Shown here in pieces: positions 1 through 8,753 of a stretch of 64,000 nucleotides of DNA. This DNA comes from DATLNM01 sp035536775 (GTDB lineage: Bacteria; Actinomycetota; CADDZG01; WHSQ01). Within the stretch, counting starts at the first letter, position 1. Every line of letters starts with the position of its first letter. The stretch covers positions 1 through 64,000 of the forward strand of contig DATLNM010000054.1 in NCBI GenBank assembly GCA_035536775.1, given 5' to 3'. The notes under the pieces were generated by a model. The model was not told where the DNA came from. It made no database searches and saw only the letters and a list, made by a program, of their open reading frames with translations. The position numbers were made by a program, and so were the translations under genes.

Positions 1-718
1 TGGCGGCCAGGACTATGCCCGCCGCGATGAGCGCCCCTCCGAGTGCCGCGACCAGGCCCTCGAGCATGAACGGGATGCGGATGAACCAGTTGGTCGCGCC
101 CACGAGCTTCATGATGCCGATCTCGTCACGGCGCGCGTAGATCGCGAGCCGGATGGTGTTCGCGATCAGGGCGGCCGCGGCCACCATGAGGATCAAAGAC
201 ATCGCGAACGTGATGGTCCTGAGCAGAGCATTCACCTGCAGCAGGCGCTTGATGATCTCGCCACCGAACTTGACCTCGTCGACGCCGGGCGCGCCTTCGA
301 TACGCGATGCGACCTCCTCGGTGAACGCCGCGTCGGTGAGCTTGATCCGCAACGAGGCCGGCAACGCATCCTTCGGAAGCGACTCGTAGAACTCCGGCTG
401 GTCGTCGTAGAGCTCCTTGAACTCCTCGAACGCCTGGGACTTGGACACGAAGGTGACGTCCTCGACCTCGTCCATCTGCGAGATATCGGTCTCGAGACTC
501 TTTATCTCCCCCTGGGTCGCGCTGTCGAGCAGGTAGACCGAGATCTCGACCTTCGCCTCCCAGCTGAGCGTCACGTTATTGACGATCATGCCGAGGATCT
601 GGACGCCGCCCAGCAGCAGCAGCGAAATGGCGACCGTGGACATCGCCGCGATCGTCATCAGGAGATTTCTCCGCAGGTTCGTCAGGGTTTCCCTGACGTA
701 GTACCCGATCCGACGCAC
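1..718 (-). CDS. ftsX: Cell division protein FtsX (3' end outside window)
   Basis: Integral-membrane partner of the FtsE ATPase; FtsEX controls peptidoglycan hydrolases at the division site. The minus strand from a GTG at 718 reads VRRIGYYVRETLTNLRRN, then a first membrane segment (MTIAAMSTVAISLLLLGGV), an extracellular domain with VEISVYLLD, and later membrane segments including the typical RRDEIGIMKLVGATNWFIR loop. About 239 residues are present; FtsX is usually near 300, so the C-terminus lies beyond position 1. The GTG shares one base with the ftsE TAG stop (TAGTG), so the two are translationally coupled. Function is from family knowledge; the reading frame and motifs are seen directly. 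Confidence 0.93.
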   Translation of the reverse strand, partial: MRRIGYYVRETLTNLRRNLLMTIAAMSTVAISLLLLGGVQILGMIVNNVTLSWEAKVEISVYLLDSATQGEIKSLETDISQMDEVEDVTFVSKSQAFEEFKELYDDQPEFYESLPKDALPASLRIKLTDAAFTEEVASRIEGAPGVDEVKFGGEIIKRLLQVNALLRTITFAMSLILMVAAAALIANTIRLAIYARRDEIGIMKLVGATNWFIRIPFMLEGLVAALGGALIAAGIVLAA

Positions 719-1404
719 TAGCCGCCGACCCCGTAGATGCCTCTGGTCTGGTCCCGCACGACGTGGCCGCCCTCGAGCTCGATCACACGCCGGCGCATCG
801 AGTCGACGATCGCGTGATCGTGGGTTGCCATAACGATCGTCGTTCCCGTCTTGTTGATCCGGTCGAGCAGCCGCATGATCCCGACCGACGTTGCAGGGTC
901 GAGGTTCCCGGTGGGCTCGTCGGCGATCAGGATGAGCGGCCGGTTCACGAACGCGCGCGCTATAGACACACGCTGTTGCTCACCGCCAGAGAGCTCGTCG
1001 GGGAAGCGATCGAGTTTCTCTCCCAGGCCGACCAGCTCGAGGATCTGAGGAACCTGTCGCTGGATGACGACCTTCGGGCGACCGATGACCTCTAGAGCGA
1101 ACGCGACGTTCTCGAACACCGTCTTGTTGGGCAGGAGCTTGAAGTCCTGGAAGACGCAGCCGACGTTGCGCCTAAGGTACGGGACGCGCCAACGAGGGAG
1201 GCTTTGCAGGTTCTTGCCGGCGACGTAGACCTCGCCGCCCGTCGGCTCCTCTTCCTTCGTCAAGAGCTTGAGGAACGTCGACTTGCCCGAACCCGAAGGT
1301 CCGACGACGAAGACGAATTCGGCCTTTTCGATGTCGATCGAGACACCGTCGAGCGCCTTGATACCGCCCTTGTATTCCTTCTTTACGTCGACTGTTCTGA
1401 TCAT
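718..1404 (-). CDS. ftsE: Cell division ATP-binding protein FtsE
   Basis: Cytoplasmic ABC ATPase that drives FtsX. All ABC motifs are present in 228 residues: Walker A GPSGSGKST (35-43), Q-loop region VFQDFKLLP, signature LSGGEQQR, Walker B LILIADEPTG followed by the D-loop and the switch His in MATHDH. Length matches the family (about 220-230). ATG start; the upstream gene ends 20 nt away, and ftsX overlaps its stop by one base. It is the fifth gene of a run that starts at secA; prfB next to ftsEX is a common actinobacterial order, but here an R2-like oxidase sits between them. Confidence 0.97.
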   Translation of the reverse strand: MIRTVDVKKEYKGGIKALDGVSIDIEKAEFVFVVGPSGSGKSTFLKLLTKEEEPTGGEVYVAGKNLQSLPRWRVPYLRRNVGCVFQDFKLLPNKTVFENVAFALEVIGRPKVVIQRQVPQILELVGLGEKLDRFPDELSGGEQQRVSIARAFVNRPLILIADEPTGNLDPATSVGIMRLLDRINKTGTTIVMATHDHAIVDSMRRRVIELEGGHVVRDQTRGIYGVGG

Positions 1405-1424
1405 CTAGTCAGGGTAACCAAGCT

Positions 1425-2507
1425 CTAGCCGGTAGTGGCGGTCATCCGATCGAAGAATCGGCGCGGATGCTCCTCACCGTGGATGTCTTCGTATTCCGCC
1501 CAGGCATCATCGTAGTAGGAATTTCCGAGACGCGTGACCTCGTCGCAGAAATCGGATGAAATCCCTGCTACACGCAACCTTTTCGTCAATGAATGAAGCG
1601 AGAACGACTTCACCTCGTATGGATTGATCCTGAGATTGGGCGGCGATTCGTCGATGGAAACGGCGATCTTTCGGTCCGGCGACGCAACGATCTTGCACGC
1701 GGGCTCGAGCAGTCTCATTATCACGGCTTCGACGCGGCGGAGCGATGCCGGATCACGGATACCCGCCTCCATGATGGCGCGCACACCAAAGTTCACGTGG
1801 CGCGATTCGTCGCGCGCAACGGCCGTGAATCCTGTGTAAAAGCCGGGCAGTATCCCGAGCTCCCGGATGATGCCGAGGATGAACTTCTGTCCCGTGAGTG
1901 CGAGCATCCCCTCGACGATGAGGTGATACACGGTGATGCCCTCGATCCATGCGCCGTAGTCGTTTGGATCTTTACGAACTGCCTCGGTCGCTTGAACGAG
2001 GTCGGTGTCGAAAATCGTCTTGAACTCCCCTACGACCCTCGACTTCAACATGCCGACCGCTTCGCTCAGGCCTCCGGAGATACCGATGACCTCGTCGAAG
2101 AACCGTGAGAAGAACACCGCGTGGCGAGCCTCGTCTACGAGTTGTGTCGCAAGGAAGATCCGTGAGCCTTCGTCCGGCGCCGCGTGCACCAGCGGCGACA
2201 ACGTATCGGTGACGGCCTGTTCGCCGACGAAGAAAAGAGTGAACGACCGCTGAAGCTCGGTCCTCACCCCCTCGAAGAACCCCGTCATCTGCTTCCACTG
2301 CACCGCGTCTTCAGAGAAGTCGAGGTCCTGAGTGGCCCAGTTTTGTCTCTCCCAGCGGTGGTAGAGGTCCATCGGCGTCGGACGTGCCGAGAGCAGCCAG
2401 TCCATCTGGAGGTAGACATCGTCGATGTCGACGCCCCGGAGCTCGTTGAGCTCGGCATCCTCGACCCGAGCGACCTCCGGCGGAGCGGCCCCGAGATCAG
2501 GATCCAT
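1425..2507 (-). CDS. R2-like di-metal oxidase (R2lox-type, ribonucleotide reductase small-subunit superfamily)
   Basis: Ferritin-fold protein of 360 residues. Six expected carboxylate/His ligands are visible: E96 in FFVGEQAV, E126 and H129 in DEARH, E199 in YHLIVEGMLALTG, E234 and H237 in RDESRH. The spacing E96-x2-V99 and Y194-x4-E199 reproduces the Val/Tyr pair that forms the ether cross-link in R2-like ligand-binding oxidases, and the VEGMLALTG stretch closely resembles the mycobacterial R2lox protein as I recall it. No large subunit of ribonucleotide reductase is nearby, so a DNA-precursor role is not supported. The C-terminal 110 residues make it longer than typical R2lox. The ATG follows directly after a G-rich repeat (2508-2523). 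Substrate unknown. Confidence 0.75.
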   Translation of the reverse strand: MDPDLGAAPPEVARVEDAELNELRGVDIDDVYLQMDWLLSARPTPMDLYHRWERQNWATQDLDFSEDAVQWKQMTGFFEGVRTELQRSFTLFFVGEQAVTDTLSPLVHAAPDEGSRIFLATQLVDEARHAVFFSRFFDEVIGISGGLSEAVGMLKSRVVGEFKTIFDTDLVQATEAVRKDPNDYGAWIEGITVYHLIVEGMLALTGQKFILGIIRELGILPGFYTGFTAVARDESRHVNFGVRAIMEAGIRDPASLRRVEAVIMRLLEPACKIVASPDRKIAVSIDESPPNLRINPYEVKSFSLHSLTKRLRVAGISSDFCDEVTRLGNSYYDDAWAEYEDIHGEEHPRRFFDRMTATTG

Positions 2508-2523
2508 CCCCCGGACCCCCCTT
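2508..2523 (-). repeat. Short copy of the G-rich dispersed repeat
   Basis: On the minus strand AAGGGGGGTCCGGGGG lies immediately before the ATG of the R2-like gene. It is a 16-base match to the left part of the 28-base repeat at 2596-2623 and 17579-17606. It may double as a G-rich ribosome binding region. Confidence 0.6.
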
Positions 2524-2546
2524 TCTTAGTCTGCTCGAACGGATGA

Positions 2547-2564
2547 TGATGCCTGGAGGCATCA
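2547..2564. other. Hairpin between prfB and the R2-like gene
   Basis: TGATGCC-TGGA-GGCATCA is a perfect 7-bp stem with a 4-base loop in the 96-bp gap after the prfB stop. There is no T-run on either side, so a terminator role is only possible. AGGCATC and a following GTTCTC are also found in the repeats at 17.5 kb. Confidence 0.45.
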
Positions 2565-2595
2565 CCGTTCTCACAGCCGGGGGGACGTTCGCCTG

Positions 2596-2623
2596 GCGGC
2601 TCACTACCCCCCCGGACCCCCCT
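2596..2623 (-). repeat. 28-bp G-rich dispersed repeat overlapping the prfB stop
   Basis: On the minus strand A-G6-TCC-G7-TAGTGAGCCGC, exactly the same 28 bases as at 17579-17606 on the plus strand. It encodes the last residues of RF2 (GGPGG) and its TAG stop. The shared downstream context AGGC-AAC-TCCCCCC is also similar at both sites, so the repeat unit may be about 50 bp with complementary G-rich and C-rich ends. Confidence 0.7.
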
Positions 2624-3708
2624 TCCGCTTTAGCTCTGCTTCGACGAAGCGGTCGATGTCCCCGTCGAGTACCGCTTGGACGTTGCCTGTCTCGACATCG
2701 GTACGGTGGTCCTTGACCATCTGATACGGGTGGAGGACGTATGAGCGGATCTGCGATCCGAAGCCGATCTGCTTCTGTTGTCCTCGCAGCGCAGCGAGCT
2801 CAGCCTCGCGCTCCTCGAGAGCGCGCGCTACAAGGCGCGACTTCAGGATCCTCATCGCAACGGCGCGGTTCTGCATCTGGGAACGCTCGTTCTGGCAACT
2901 GACGACGATCCCCGAGGGCAAGTGGGTGATGCGGACGGCGGAGTCGGTGACATTGACATGCTGACCACCGGCTCCGGACGACCGATAGGTGTCGACTCGC
3001 AGATCGTCGGTGTTGATCTCGATATCGACATCGTCGGCCACCTCCGGTGTCACATCCACGGACGCGAAAGAGGTATGCCGGCGCTTCGCCGAGTCGAACG
3101 GTGAGATCCGAACCAGTCGGTGGACGCCTCGCTCGGTCGCCAGCAATCCATACGCATGGCGGCCTTCGATTGTGACAGTCGCGCTCTTGATGCCGGCTTC
3201 CTCGCCCTCGGACGTGTCGACAATCTCAGTCTTGAAACGTCTTCGCTCTGCCCACCGCAGATACATCCGCAGCAGCATCTCTGCCCAGTCTTGTGAGTCC
3301 GTTCCGCCCTCACCCGCATGCACCTCAAGGATCGCGGGATGGTCGTCGAACTCGCCGCCCAGGAGGGACACGACCTCGAGAGAATCGATCTCGGTCTCGA
3401 GAGCTACGACCTCGTCTGCAGCCTCGGCCGCGGTCGCCTCATCGGACTCTTCACGCGCCAGCTCCCACAGGGTTCGCAGATCTTCGAGGCGCGCTGCGAT
3501 CCGATCGTAGGTAGTCACGTCCTCGGAGAGCGACGAGATCTCCGACATGACTTTCTGGGCGGCCGCGGTGTCGTCCCAGAAGTCGGGCTCCGCGCTTAGG
3601 GGCCTGAGCTCGTCCGCTCGCGCGCGTTTCGCCTCGACGTCAAAGGTACTCCTTGACGTGAGAGAGCTTCTTGTCGAGCTCGGCGATCCTGGCGGAGAGG
3701 TCTTCCAT
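2604..3708 (-). CDS. prfB: Peptide chain release factor 2 (programmed +1 frameshift)
   Basis: RF2 ends translation at UGA and UAA. Translation starts at the ATG at 3708 and gives 22 codons (MEDLSARIAELDKKLSHVKE then YL), then an in-frame TGA at 3642-3640. A +1 shift on CTT-TGA-C continues as DVEAKRARADELRP. The body shows the RF2 tripeptide SPF (in VRISPFDSAK), which reads the stop codon, and the catalytic GGQ in SGAGGQHVN. The zero-frame opening upstream of the shift is an artefact; the first 22 codons lie in a different frame from the body. Product about 367 residues, usual for RF2. The C-terminal GGPGG is encoded by the dispersed repeat. Confidence 0.96.
3639..3654 (-). promoter_or_regulatory. 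RF2 autoregulatory frameshift site
   Basis: Minus strand AAGGAG-TAC-CTT-TGA-C. The internal Shine-Dalgarno-like AAGGAG (3654-3649) lies three bases before the CTT shift codon (3645-3643), and TGA (3642-3640) is the slow stop. This matches the known RF2 feedback device: low RF2 lets the ribosome slip +1 and make more RF2. Confidence 0.95.
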
Positions 3709-3767
3709 GATCCAAGACTACCCGGGCCACGGAACTCACCCTTTTGAGGCATCGCGGGGAGGGAGTC

Positions 3768-4382
3768 TCACAAACAGATGAAGCTTTGTCCTTCACCGTT
3801 GCCCCACAGCGGTTCGAACCTCAACTCAGGATTGCGTTCGCGGAACTCGGCGAACGCGCGCCGCTCACCAAGCTCTGGGTCGCCGTAGAAACAGAACCAA
3901 TCGTCGAACACGATGACGGTCCCTCTCTGCAGGAAAGGGCCCACGAAATCGAGCACCGGAACCGTCGACTCGTAGAGGTCACAGTCCACGTACACGACCG
4001 CGGCTGGACGCGCGTCGAAGCGCGCCGCTGTCTCGGGTGTCAACGTGTCTCGGTACCAGCCGGCAATGGTGGTTAGGCGCTCATCCGGCACGCCGTGCTG
4101 AACGCAGACAGCGCGGAACTCCGCCTCGCTCATGCTGCTCATGCCGGGCCGCCAGATCTCTTGACGGTCGTCGCCCTGTGGCTCCGGCATCCCCTCGAAT
4201 GAGTCGAACGCGACGTAATCCCAGTCGAAGAGATGGTGGAACGCGTCGTACGCGAGACGCATGGTCGTCGCCGAGTAGCTCCCGAACTCGAAGTACCAGC
4301 CGTCGATCGGACGGTTCGCATGTGCGAAGCGCGCGATCGTCATGAACATCTGTCCTCGGATGTCGCGCACATGCGGAGCCAT
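3768..4382 (-). CDS. TylF/macrocin O-methyltransferase-like SAM-dependent methyltransferase
   Basis: Class I SAM-dependent methyltransferase of the TylF/CmcI kind. Motif I region WYFEFGSYSATTMRL, acidic strand 2 with VAFDSFEGMPEP, and the metal/catalytic strand VVYVDCDLYESTVPVLDF followed by VIVFDDW are typical of this group. I chose the ATG at 4382 because a longer opening would overlap the conserved zinc-binding tail of SecA; no other standard start lies between. That gives about 204 residues. It sits between secA and prfB, 50 nt after secA. Substrate cannot be told: family members methylate sugars or small molecules, so it may belong to surface-glycan decoration. Confidence 0.8.
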   Translation of the reverse strand: MAPHVRDIRGQMFMTIARFAHANRPIDGWYFEFGSYSATTMRLAYDAFHHLFDWDYVAFDSFEGMPEPQGDDRQEIWRPGMSSMSEAEFRAVCVQHGVPDERLTTIAGWYRDTLTPETAARFDARPAAVVYVDCDLYESTVPVLDFVGPFLQRGTVIVFDDWFCFYGDPELGERRAFAEFRERNPELRFEPLWGNGEGQSFICL

Positions 4383-4432
4383 GACACCGTGGAGCCACTG
4401 ATCGCGAGGCGTTTGCGCCTGACGTTGATCCG

Positions 4433-7174
4433 CTATGCGAGGCCCACCGCGTCGGGGCGTCCGTGGCACTGCTTGTATTTCTTCCCGCTGCCACACGGGC
4501 AGGGCGCGTTACGCGGGATCTTGTCGGAACGGGCCTGCTGCACCTGGGGGAGGTCGGGCTCACCTTGGGCAGCTCCTTCATCATCGCCTTGCGGCGCGGT
4601 CCCCATCTGCGCGAGTGGGATCTGGCGACGCTCCTCGCGCATCTGTTGCGGTGCGCTGCGCTGCTCGTTCCGCACAGCTTCGACGTGGTACACGTAGCGC
4701 ACGAAGTCCTCTTTGATGGTGTCCTGCATCTGCAAGAACATGTCGTAGCCCTCGCGCTGGTACTCGACCAGCGGATCCTTCTGGGCCATAGCGCGCAGGC
4801 CTATCCCCTCCTGTAGGTAATCCATCTCGTAGAGGTGCTCACGCCACCGGTTGTCGATGACGTTCAACAGGACGAGACGCTCGATCTGGCGTAGCGCCTC
4901 CGAGGTCAGCTCGACTTCTCGGCGTTCGTACACGGCCATGCCGTCTGCAACGAACGCCTCTACGGCGCTCTCGTAGGTCGTGGTCGCGTGATCGAAGTCG
5001 CCAGCTTTCAGCGTGGTGGGGAAGATCTCCTTCACACGTACGAGCAACTGCTCCCAGTCCCACTCCTCGGCGTGTATGTCGGGGTTGGCGTGCTCGGACA
5101 CGGCCGCGTTGATGACGTCGCGGCAGAGCTGCAACGACTCCTCGCGCAGATCCTCCCCCTCGAGGATGGAGCGCCGCTCCGCGTAGATGATCTGGCGCTG
5201 CTTGTCCATGACCTCGTCGTACTTGAGGACGTTCTTGCGGATCTCGAAGTTCATCGCCTCGACCTGCGTCTGAGCGCGCTCGATCGCCTTAGAGACGAGC
5301 TTGGCCTCGATCGGCACGTCGTCGGGGATCTTGAGTCGCTCCATCATCCCGGCGATGCGATCCGACGCGAACAGCCTCATCAGATCGTCTTCTAGGGATA
5401 GGTAGAAGCGGCTTTCACCCGGGTCGCCCTGTCGTCCGGAACGTCCACGGAGCTGGTTGTCGATGCGACGCGACTCGTGTCGTTCGGTACCGAGGACGTA
5501 GAGGCCGCCTGCGGCGACGACCTTCTCGCGCTCGGCCGCGCACGCCTCCTTGAAACTCTCATAGAGCGGCTGGAACTCGGCTTCGTACTTGGCTTTCTCC
5601 TCAGGCTCATACTCGTCGAGGAGATAGGCGTCGTTGTCCCAGCCCGCAGCCGTCATCTCGGCACGCGCCATGCCCTCGGGGTTTCCGCCGAGGATGATGT
5701 CGACACCACGACCTGCCATGTTGGTCGCGACCGTCACCGCTTGGAGCCGGCCTGCCTGCGCCACGATCTGGGCCTCCTTCTCGTGATGCTTGGCGTTGAG
5801 GACCGTGTGCGGCACTCCGTGCTTCTTGAGGACGTTCGACAGCAGCTCCGATTTCTCGATCGACACGGTTCCGATCAGCACCGGCTGTCCCTTTTCGAAA
5901 CGCGCTGCGACGTCGTCCGCCACCGCCTTCCATTTCGCGTCACCCGACTTGTAGATCAGGTCTTGCTCGTCCTTACGGATCATGGGCTTGTTCGTCGGGA
6001 TCTGCGCAACGTCGAGCTTGTAGATGTGTCCGAACTCCGCGGCCTCGGTCTGCGCGGTTCCGGTCATGCCGGCGAGCTTGTCGTAAAGACGGAAGTAGTT
6101 CTGCAGGGTGATCGTGGCGAGGGTCTGGTTCTCTTCCTTGATGCGGACGTTCTCTTTCGCCTCGATCGCCTGGTGCAGACCTTCGGAATAGCGTCGCCCA
6201 GGAAGGATCCGGCCGGTGAACTCGTCGACGATCAGGACCTCGCCGTCTTTGACGACGTACTCGACGTCCTTCTTGTAGAGCTCTTTGGCTTTCAGGGCCG
6301 CCTGGAGCTGGTGGACCATGTCGACGTTGACGTGGTCGTAAAGGTTCTCCACCCCCAGGATCTCCTCGACCTTCGCCACACCCTCTTCAGAGATCCCCAC
6401 GGTGCGCTTCTTCTCGTCGACCTCGTAGTGGGTGTCCCGCATCAGGCGAGGAGCGATGCGGGCGAACTGCTGGTACCACTTCGTCGACTCCTGGACCGCG
6501 CCCGAGATGATCAACGGCGTCCTCGCCTCGTCGACGAGGATCGAGTCGACCTCGTCCACTACGGCGAAGTAGTGGCCGCGCTGGGTCATCCGCTCCTTCT
6601 CCGTGACCATGTTGTCGCGCAGATAGTCGAACCCGAATTCGTTGTTGGTTCCGTACGTCACGTCCGCGGCATAAGCCGGCCTGCGCTCGAACGGAGACAT
6701 GTTGGACTGGATGAGCCCCGTCTCGAGCCTGAGATAGCGGTAGATCTGCCCCATCCATTCGGAGTCCCGCTTCGCGAGGTAGTCGTTGACGGTTACGAGG
6801 TGGACGCCTTCCTCCCACAGCGCGTTGAGGTAAACCGCCAGTGTTGAAGTGAGGGTCTTACCTTCACCGGTACGCATCTCGGCGATCCAGCCTTTGTGGA
6901 GTGCTGCGCCGCCCATCACCTGCACATCGAAATGACGCTGGCCGATGACGCGGGAAGCCGCTTCACGCATCACCGCGAAGGCCTCGGGGAGCAAGGCGTC
7001 GATGTCCTCGCCCTTTGAGAGACGGCCCTTGAGCTCTCCGGTCTTCGCCTGGAGGGACGCGTCGGGAAGGGCCTTCAGCTCGTCTTCGAAGGCATTAACC
7101 GCCGGGACGATGGCCTGGAGGGCCTTGAGCTTCTTGCCCTCTCCTGCGTAGAGGACCTTCTTCAACACACTCAT
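4433..7174 (-). CDS. secA: Preprotein translocase ATPase SecA
   Basis: Motor of the Sec export channel. The protein from ATG 7174 (MSVLKKVLYAGEGKKLKALQ) has about 913 residues. Visible motifs: nucleotide-binding RTGEGKT, DEAD-type VDEVDSILVDEARTPL, the helicase II region with TNMAGRGVDIILGGNP, DNQLRGRSGRQGDPG, and a C-terminal zinc motif APCPCGSGKKYKQCHG that binds SecB or ribosomes. A longer opening upstream to 7267 adds 31 residues unlike any SecA N-terminus and overlaps the divergent kinase start, so I rejected it. First gene of the minus-strand run down to ftsX. Confidence 0.97.
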   Translation of the reverse strand: MSVLKKVLYAGEGKKLKALQAIVPAVNAFEDELKALPDASLQAKTGELKGRLSKGEDIDALLPEAFAVMREAASRVIGQRHFDVQVMGGAALHKGWIAEMRTGEGKTLTSTLAVYLNALWEEGVHLVTVNDYLAKRDSEWMGQIYRYLRLETGLIQSNMSPFERRPAYAADVTYGTNNEFGFDYLRDNMVTEKERMTQRGHYFAVVDEVDSILVDEARTPLIISGAVQESTKWYQQFARIAPRLMRDTHYEVDEKKRTVGISEEGVAKVEEILGVENLYDHVNVDMVHQLQAALKAKELYKKDVEYVVKDGEVLIVDEFTGRILPGRRYSEGLHQAIEAKENVRIKEENQTLATITLQNYFRLYDKLAGMTGTAQTEAAEFGHIYKLDVAQIPTNKPMIRKDEQDLIYKSGDAKWKAVADDVAARFEKGQPVLIGTVSIEKSELLSNVLKKHGVPHTVLNAKHHEKEAQIVAQAGRLQAVTVATNMAGRGVDIILGGNPEGMARAEMTAAGWDNDAYLLDEYEPEEKAKYEAEFQPLYESFKEACAAEREKVVAAGGLYVLGTERHESRRIDNQLRGRSGRQGDPGESRFYLSLEDDLMRLFASDRIAGMMERLKIPDDVPIEAKLVSKAIERAQTQVEAMNFEIRKNVLKYDEVMDKQRQIIYAERRSILEGEDLREESLQLCRDVINAAVSEHANPDIHAEEWDWEQLLVRVKEIFPTTLKAGDFDHATTTYESAVEAFVADGMAVYERREVELTSEALRQIERLVLLNVIDNRWREHLYEMDYLQEGIGLRAMAQKDPLVEYQREGYDMFLQMQDTIKEDFVRYVYHVEAVRNEQRSAPQQMREERRQIPLAQMGTAPQGDDEGAAQGEPDLPQVQQARSDKIPRNAPCPCGSGKKYKQCHGRPDAVGLA

Positions 7175-7259
7175 TAGACGGCCATTATGACCGCGCCCCC
7201 CACCTACGAGGTCCGGTCCGGGAGGCTCAGACGGCAGCTGCGCGCATACGCTTGGACCG

Positions 7260-8753
7260 ATGAGCAAGACAAGTTGGTTGCGAATGCCCTACATACGGTG
7301 GCCCGTCCGGTCGACGGGCATAGCCGTGGTGGGGCCGGGGATAATCACCTCGCTCGCCGCGCTGCCCGGCCAGATACCGGTCGAGATCGCATCCCTTCTC
7401 TATGTCCCCGCCGTCGTCGGAGCGGCTGCCGTCGGAGGGCCCATCTCAGGCCTCGGCGCCGCTCTGCTGTCGTTCCTCGCCTTGAACTACTACTTCCGGG
7501 GGCCGATCAGCGGGTTGGGCATCGACAACCCGAGCGACCTGATCTCACTGACCGTTTTCATGATCGTCGCCCTCGCCATCGGGATGCTTTTGGCCTCTGC
7601 CCTCGCCAGCAGGGAGCGCACCGCCAAACGCGAGATGGAGGCAAGGCTCCTGAATCGACTGGCGACGAGATTGCTATCCGGTGAAGCGCCGGAGATCGTG
7701 CTCACGAAGTTCGCAGAGTCCGTCGTCGAGATGTTCGATCTCGCGGGATGCGTAATCAGGACCGACGTCACCACGGACGTCATCGTCGTTGGGGACAATG
7801 ACGGCGGGGGCGAACGCTACGTCGCGCCGATGGTCTCCAAGGACGATGTGATCGGTCGGATCGAGCTTGTGACGGGGGCCAGACGAAACGCGCTCGATCC
7901 GACCGAACGCGAGGTCTTCAGGGGGTTCGCCGGGCAGGTCGCGCTGGCGCTGGAAGGGGTCCGACTGAGCGAGGAGGTCCGTGGCGCGCGCCTCGATGCA
8001 GAGGCGAACCGGCTGCGCGCCACCCTGTTCTCGTCCGTCACACACGACCTGCGGACCCCACTCTCTTCGATCACGGCGGCGGTGACGAGTCTGCTCGATC
8101 GTGAGAGTCACTTCACTCCCGAGACCCACGAAGAGCATCTCGAGATGATCCGGCAGGAGGCCCAAAGGTTGAATCGCATGGTTGCGAACCTGCTGGATAT
8201 GTCGAGGATGCGCGCGGGTGTGCTCGTTCCGTCGAAGGTACCCGCTTCTGTGGACGAGGTGATCGAAAGCGTGCTCTCTCGACTGCGCCCACACCTTCGT
8301 CTCCGCCACGTGCGCGTCGCTCTCGAAGAGAACCTGCCCGAGGTTCCTATGGATGTCGTGCAGATCGATCAGGTCCTGACAAACCTCATCGAGAACGCAG
8401 TGAAGTTCAGCCCCGAGGGATCACCGATCGAGATAGCCGCGGGGCGCACCGACAGAGGTGTCCGCGTCCTGGTAGCAGACAACGGCCCGGGCATACCAGC
8501 CGAGGAACGAGAGCGACTGTTCGAGCCGTTCGAACGGGGCGACGGTCAACAAGGGCCAGGGACGGGGCTCGGCCTCGCGATCGCCAAGGCGATCGTCGTC
8601 GCGCACGGGGGGTCGATCTGGGTCGAAGAAGTCGATGGATCCGGCCTTGCGGTTGCCTTCGAGCTCGTGTCGGACGACGCTGCACCCGGCAACGGGGCCG
8701 CCGCCGCGCCCGATGGGCTGCCGCGCTTGGAAGGTGCCCCAAGCCTTGGATGA
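7260..8753 (+). CDS. KdpD-like sensor histidine kinase (DUF4118 membrane domain)
   Basis: Membrane sensor kinase of 497 residues. The N-terminal 115 residues carry the four-helix KdpD/DUF4118-type membrane domain (ALNYYFRGPISGLGI loop at 74-88), then a GAF-like region (140-235), a HisKA domain with phospho-acceptor H262 in SSVTHDLRTPLSS, the N box NLIENAVKFSPEG, and G boxes VADNGPGIP and GTGLGLAIAKA. The long cytoplasmic KdpD and USP domains of full KdpD are absent, and no kdpFABC genes are in the window, so potassium sensing is only a guess. Divergent from secA across 85 bp; the next gene overlaps its 3' end. Confidence 0.92.
   Translation: MSKTSWLRMPYIRWPVRSTGIAVVGPGIITSLAALPGQIPVEIASLLYVPAVVGAAAVGGPISGLGAALLSFLALNYYFRGPISGLGIDNPSDLISLTVFMIVALAIGMLLASALASRERTAKREMEARLLNRLATRLLSGEAPEIVLTKFAESVVEMFDLAGCVIRTDVTTDVIVVGDNDGGGERYVAPMVSKDDVIGRIELVTGARRNALDPTEREVFRGFAGQVALALEGVRLSEEVRGARLDAEANRLRATLFSSVTHDLRTPLSSITAAVTSLLDRESHFTPETHEEHLEMIRQEAQRLNRMVANLLDMSRMRAGVLVPSKVPASVDEVIESVLSRLRPHLRLRHVRVALEENLPEVPMDVVQIDQVLTNLIENAVKFSPEGSPIEIAAGRTDRGVRVLVADNGPGIPAEERERLFEPFERGDGQQGPGTGLGLAIAKAIVVAHGGSIWVEEVDGSGLAVAFELVSDDAAPGNGAAAAPDGLPRLEGAPSLG

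Noticed and set aside
1425..2507. Ribonucleotide reductase beta subunit (nrdB)
   Set aside because: No large subunit is near, and the E-x2-V / Y-x4-E spacing is that of R2lox; kept as R2-like oxidase.
5477..6847. 456-codon plus-strand opening opposite secA
   Set aside because: Antisense to the conserved SecA motor; rich in Arg, Leu, Val and Asp as expected from complementing GC-rich codons, with no recognisable motif.
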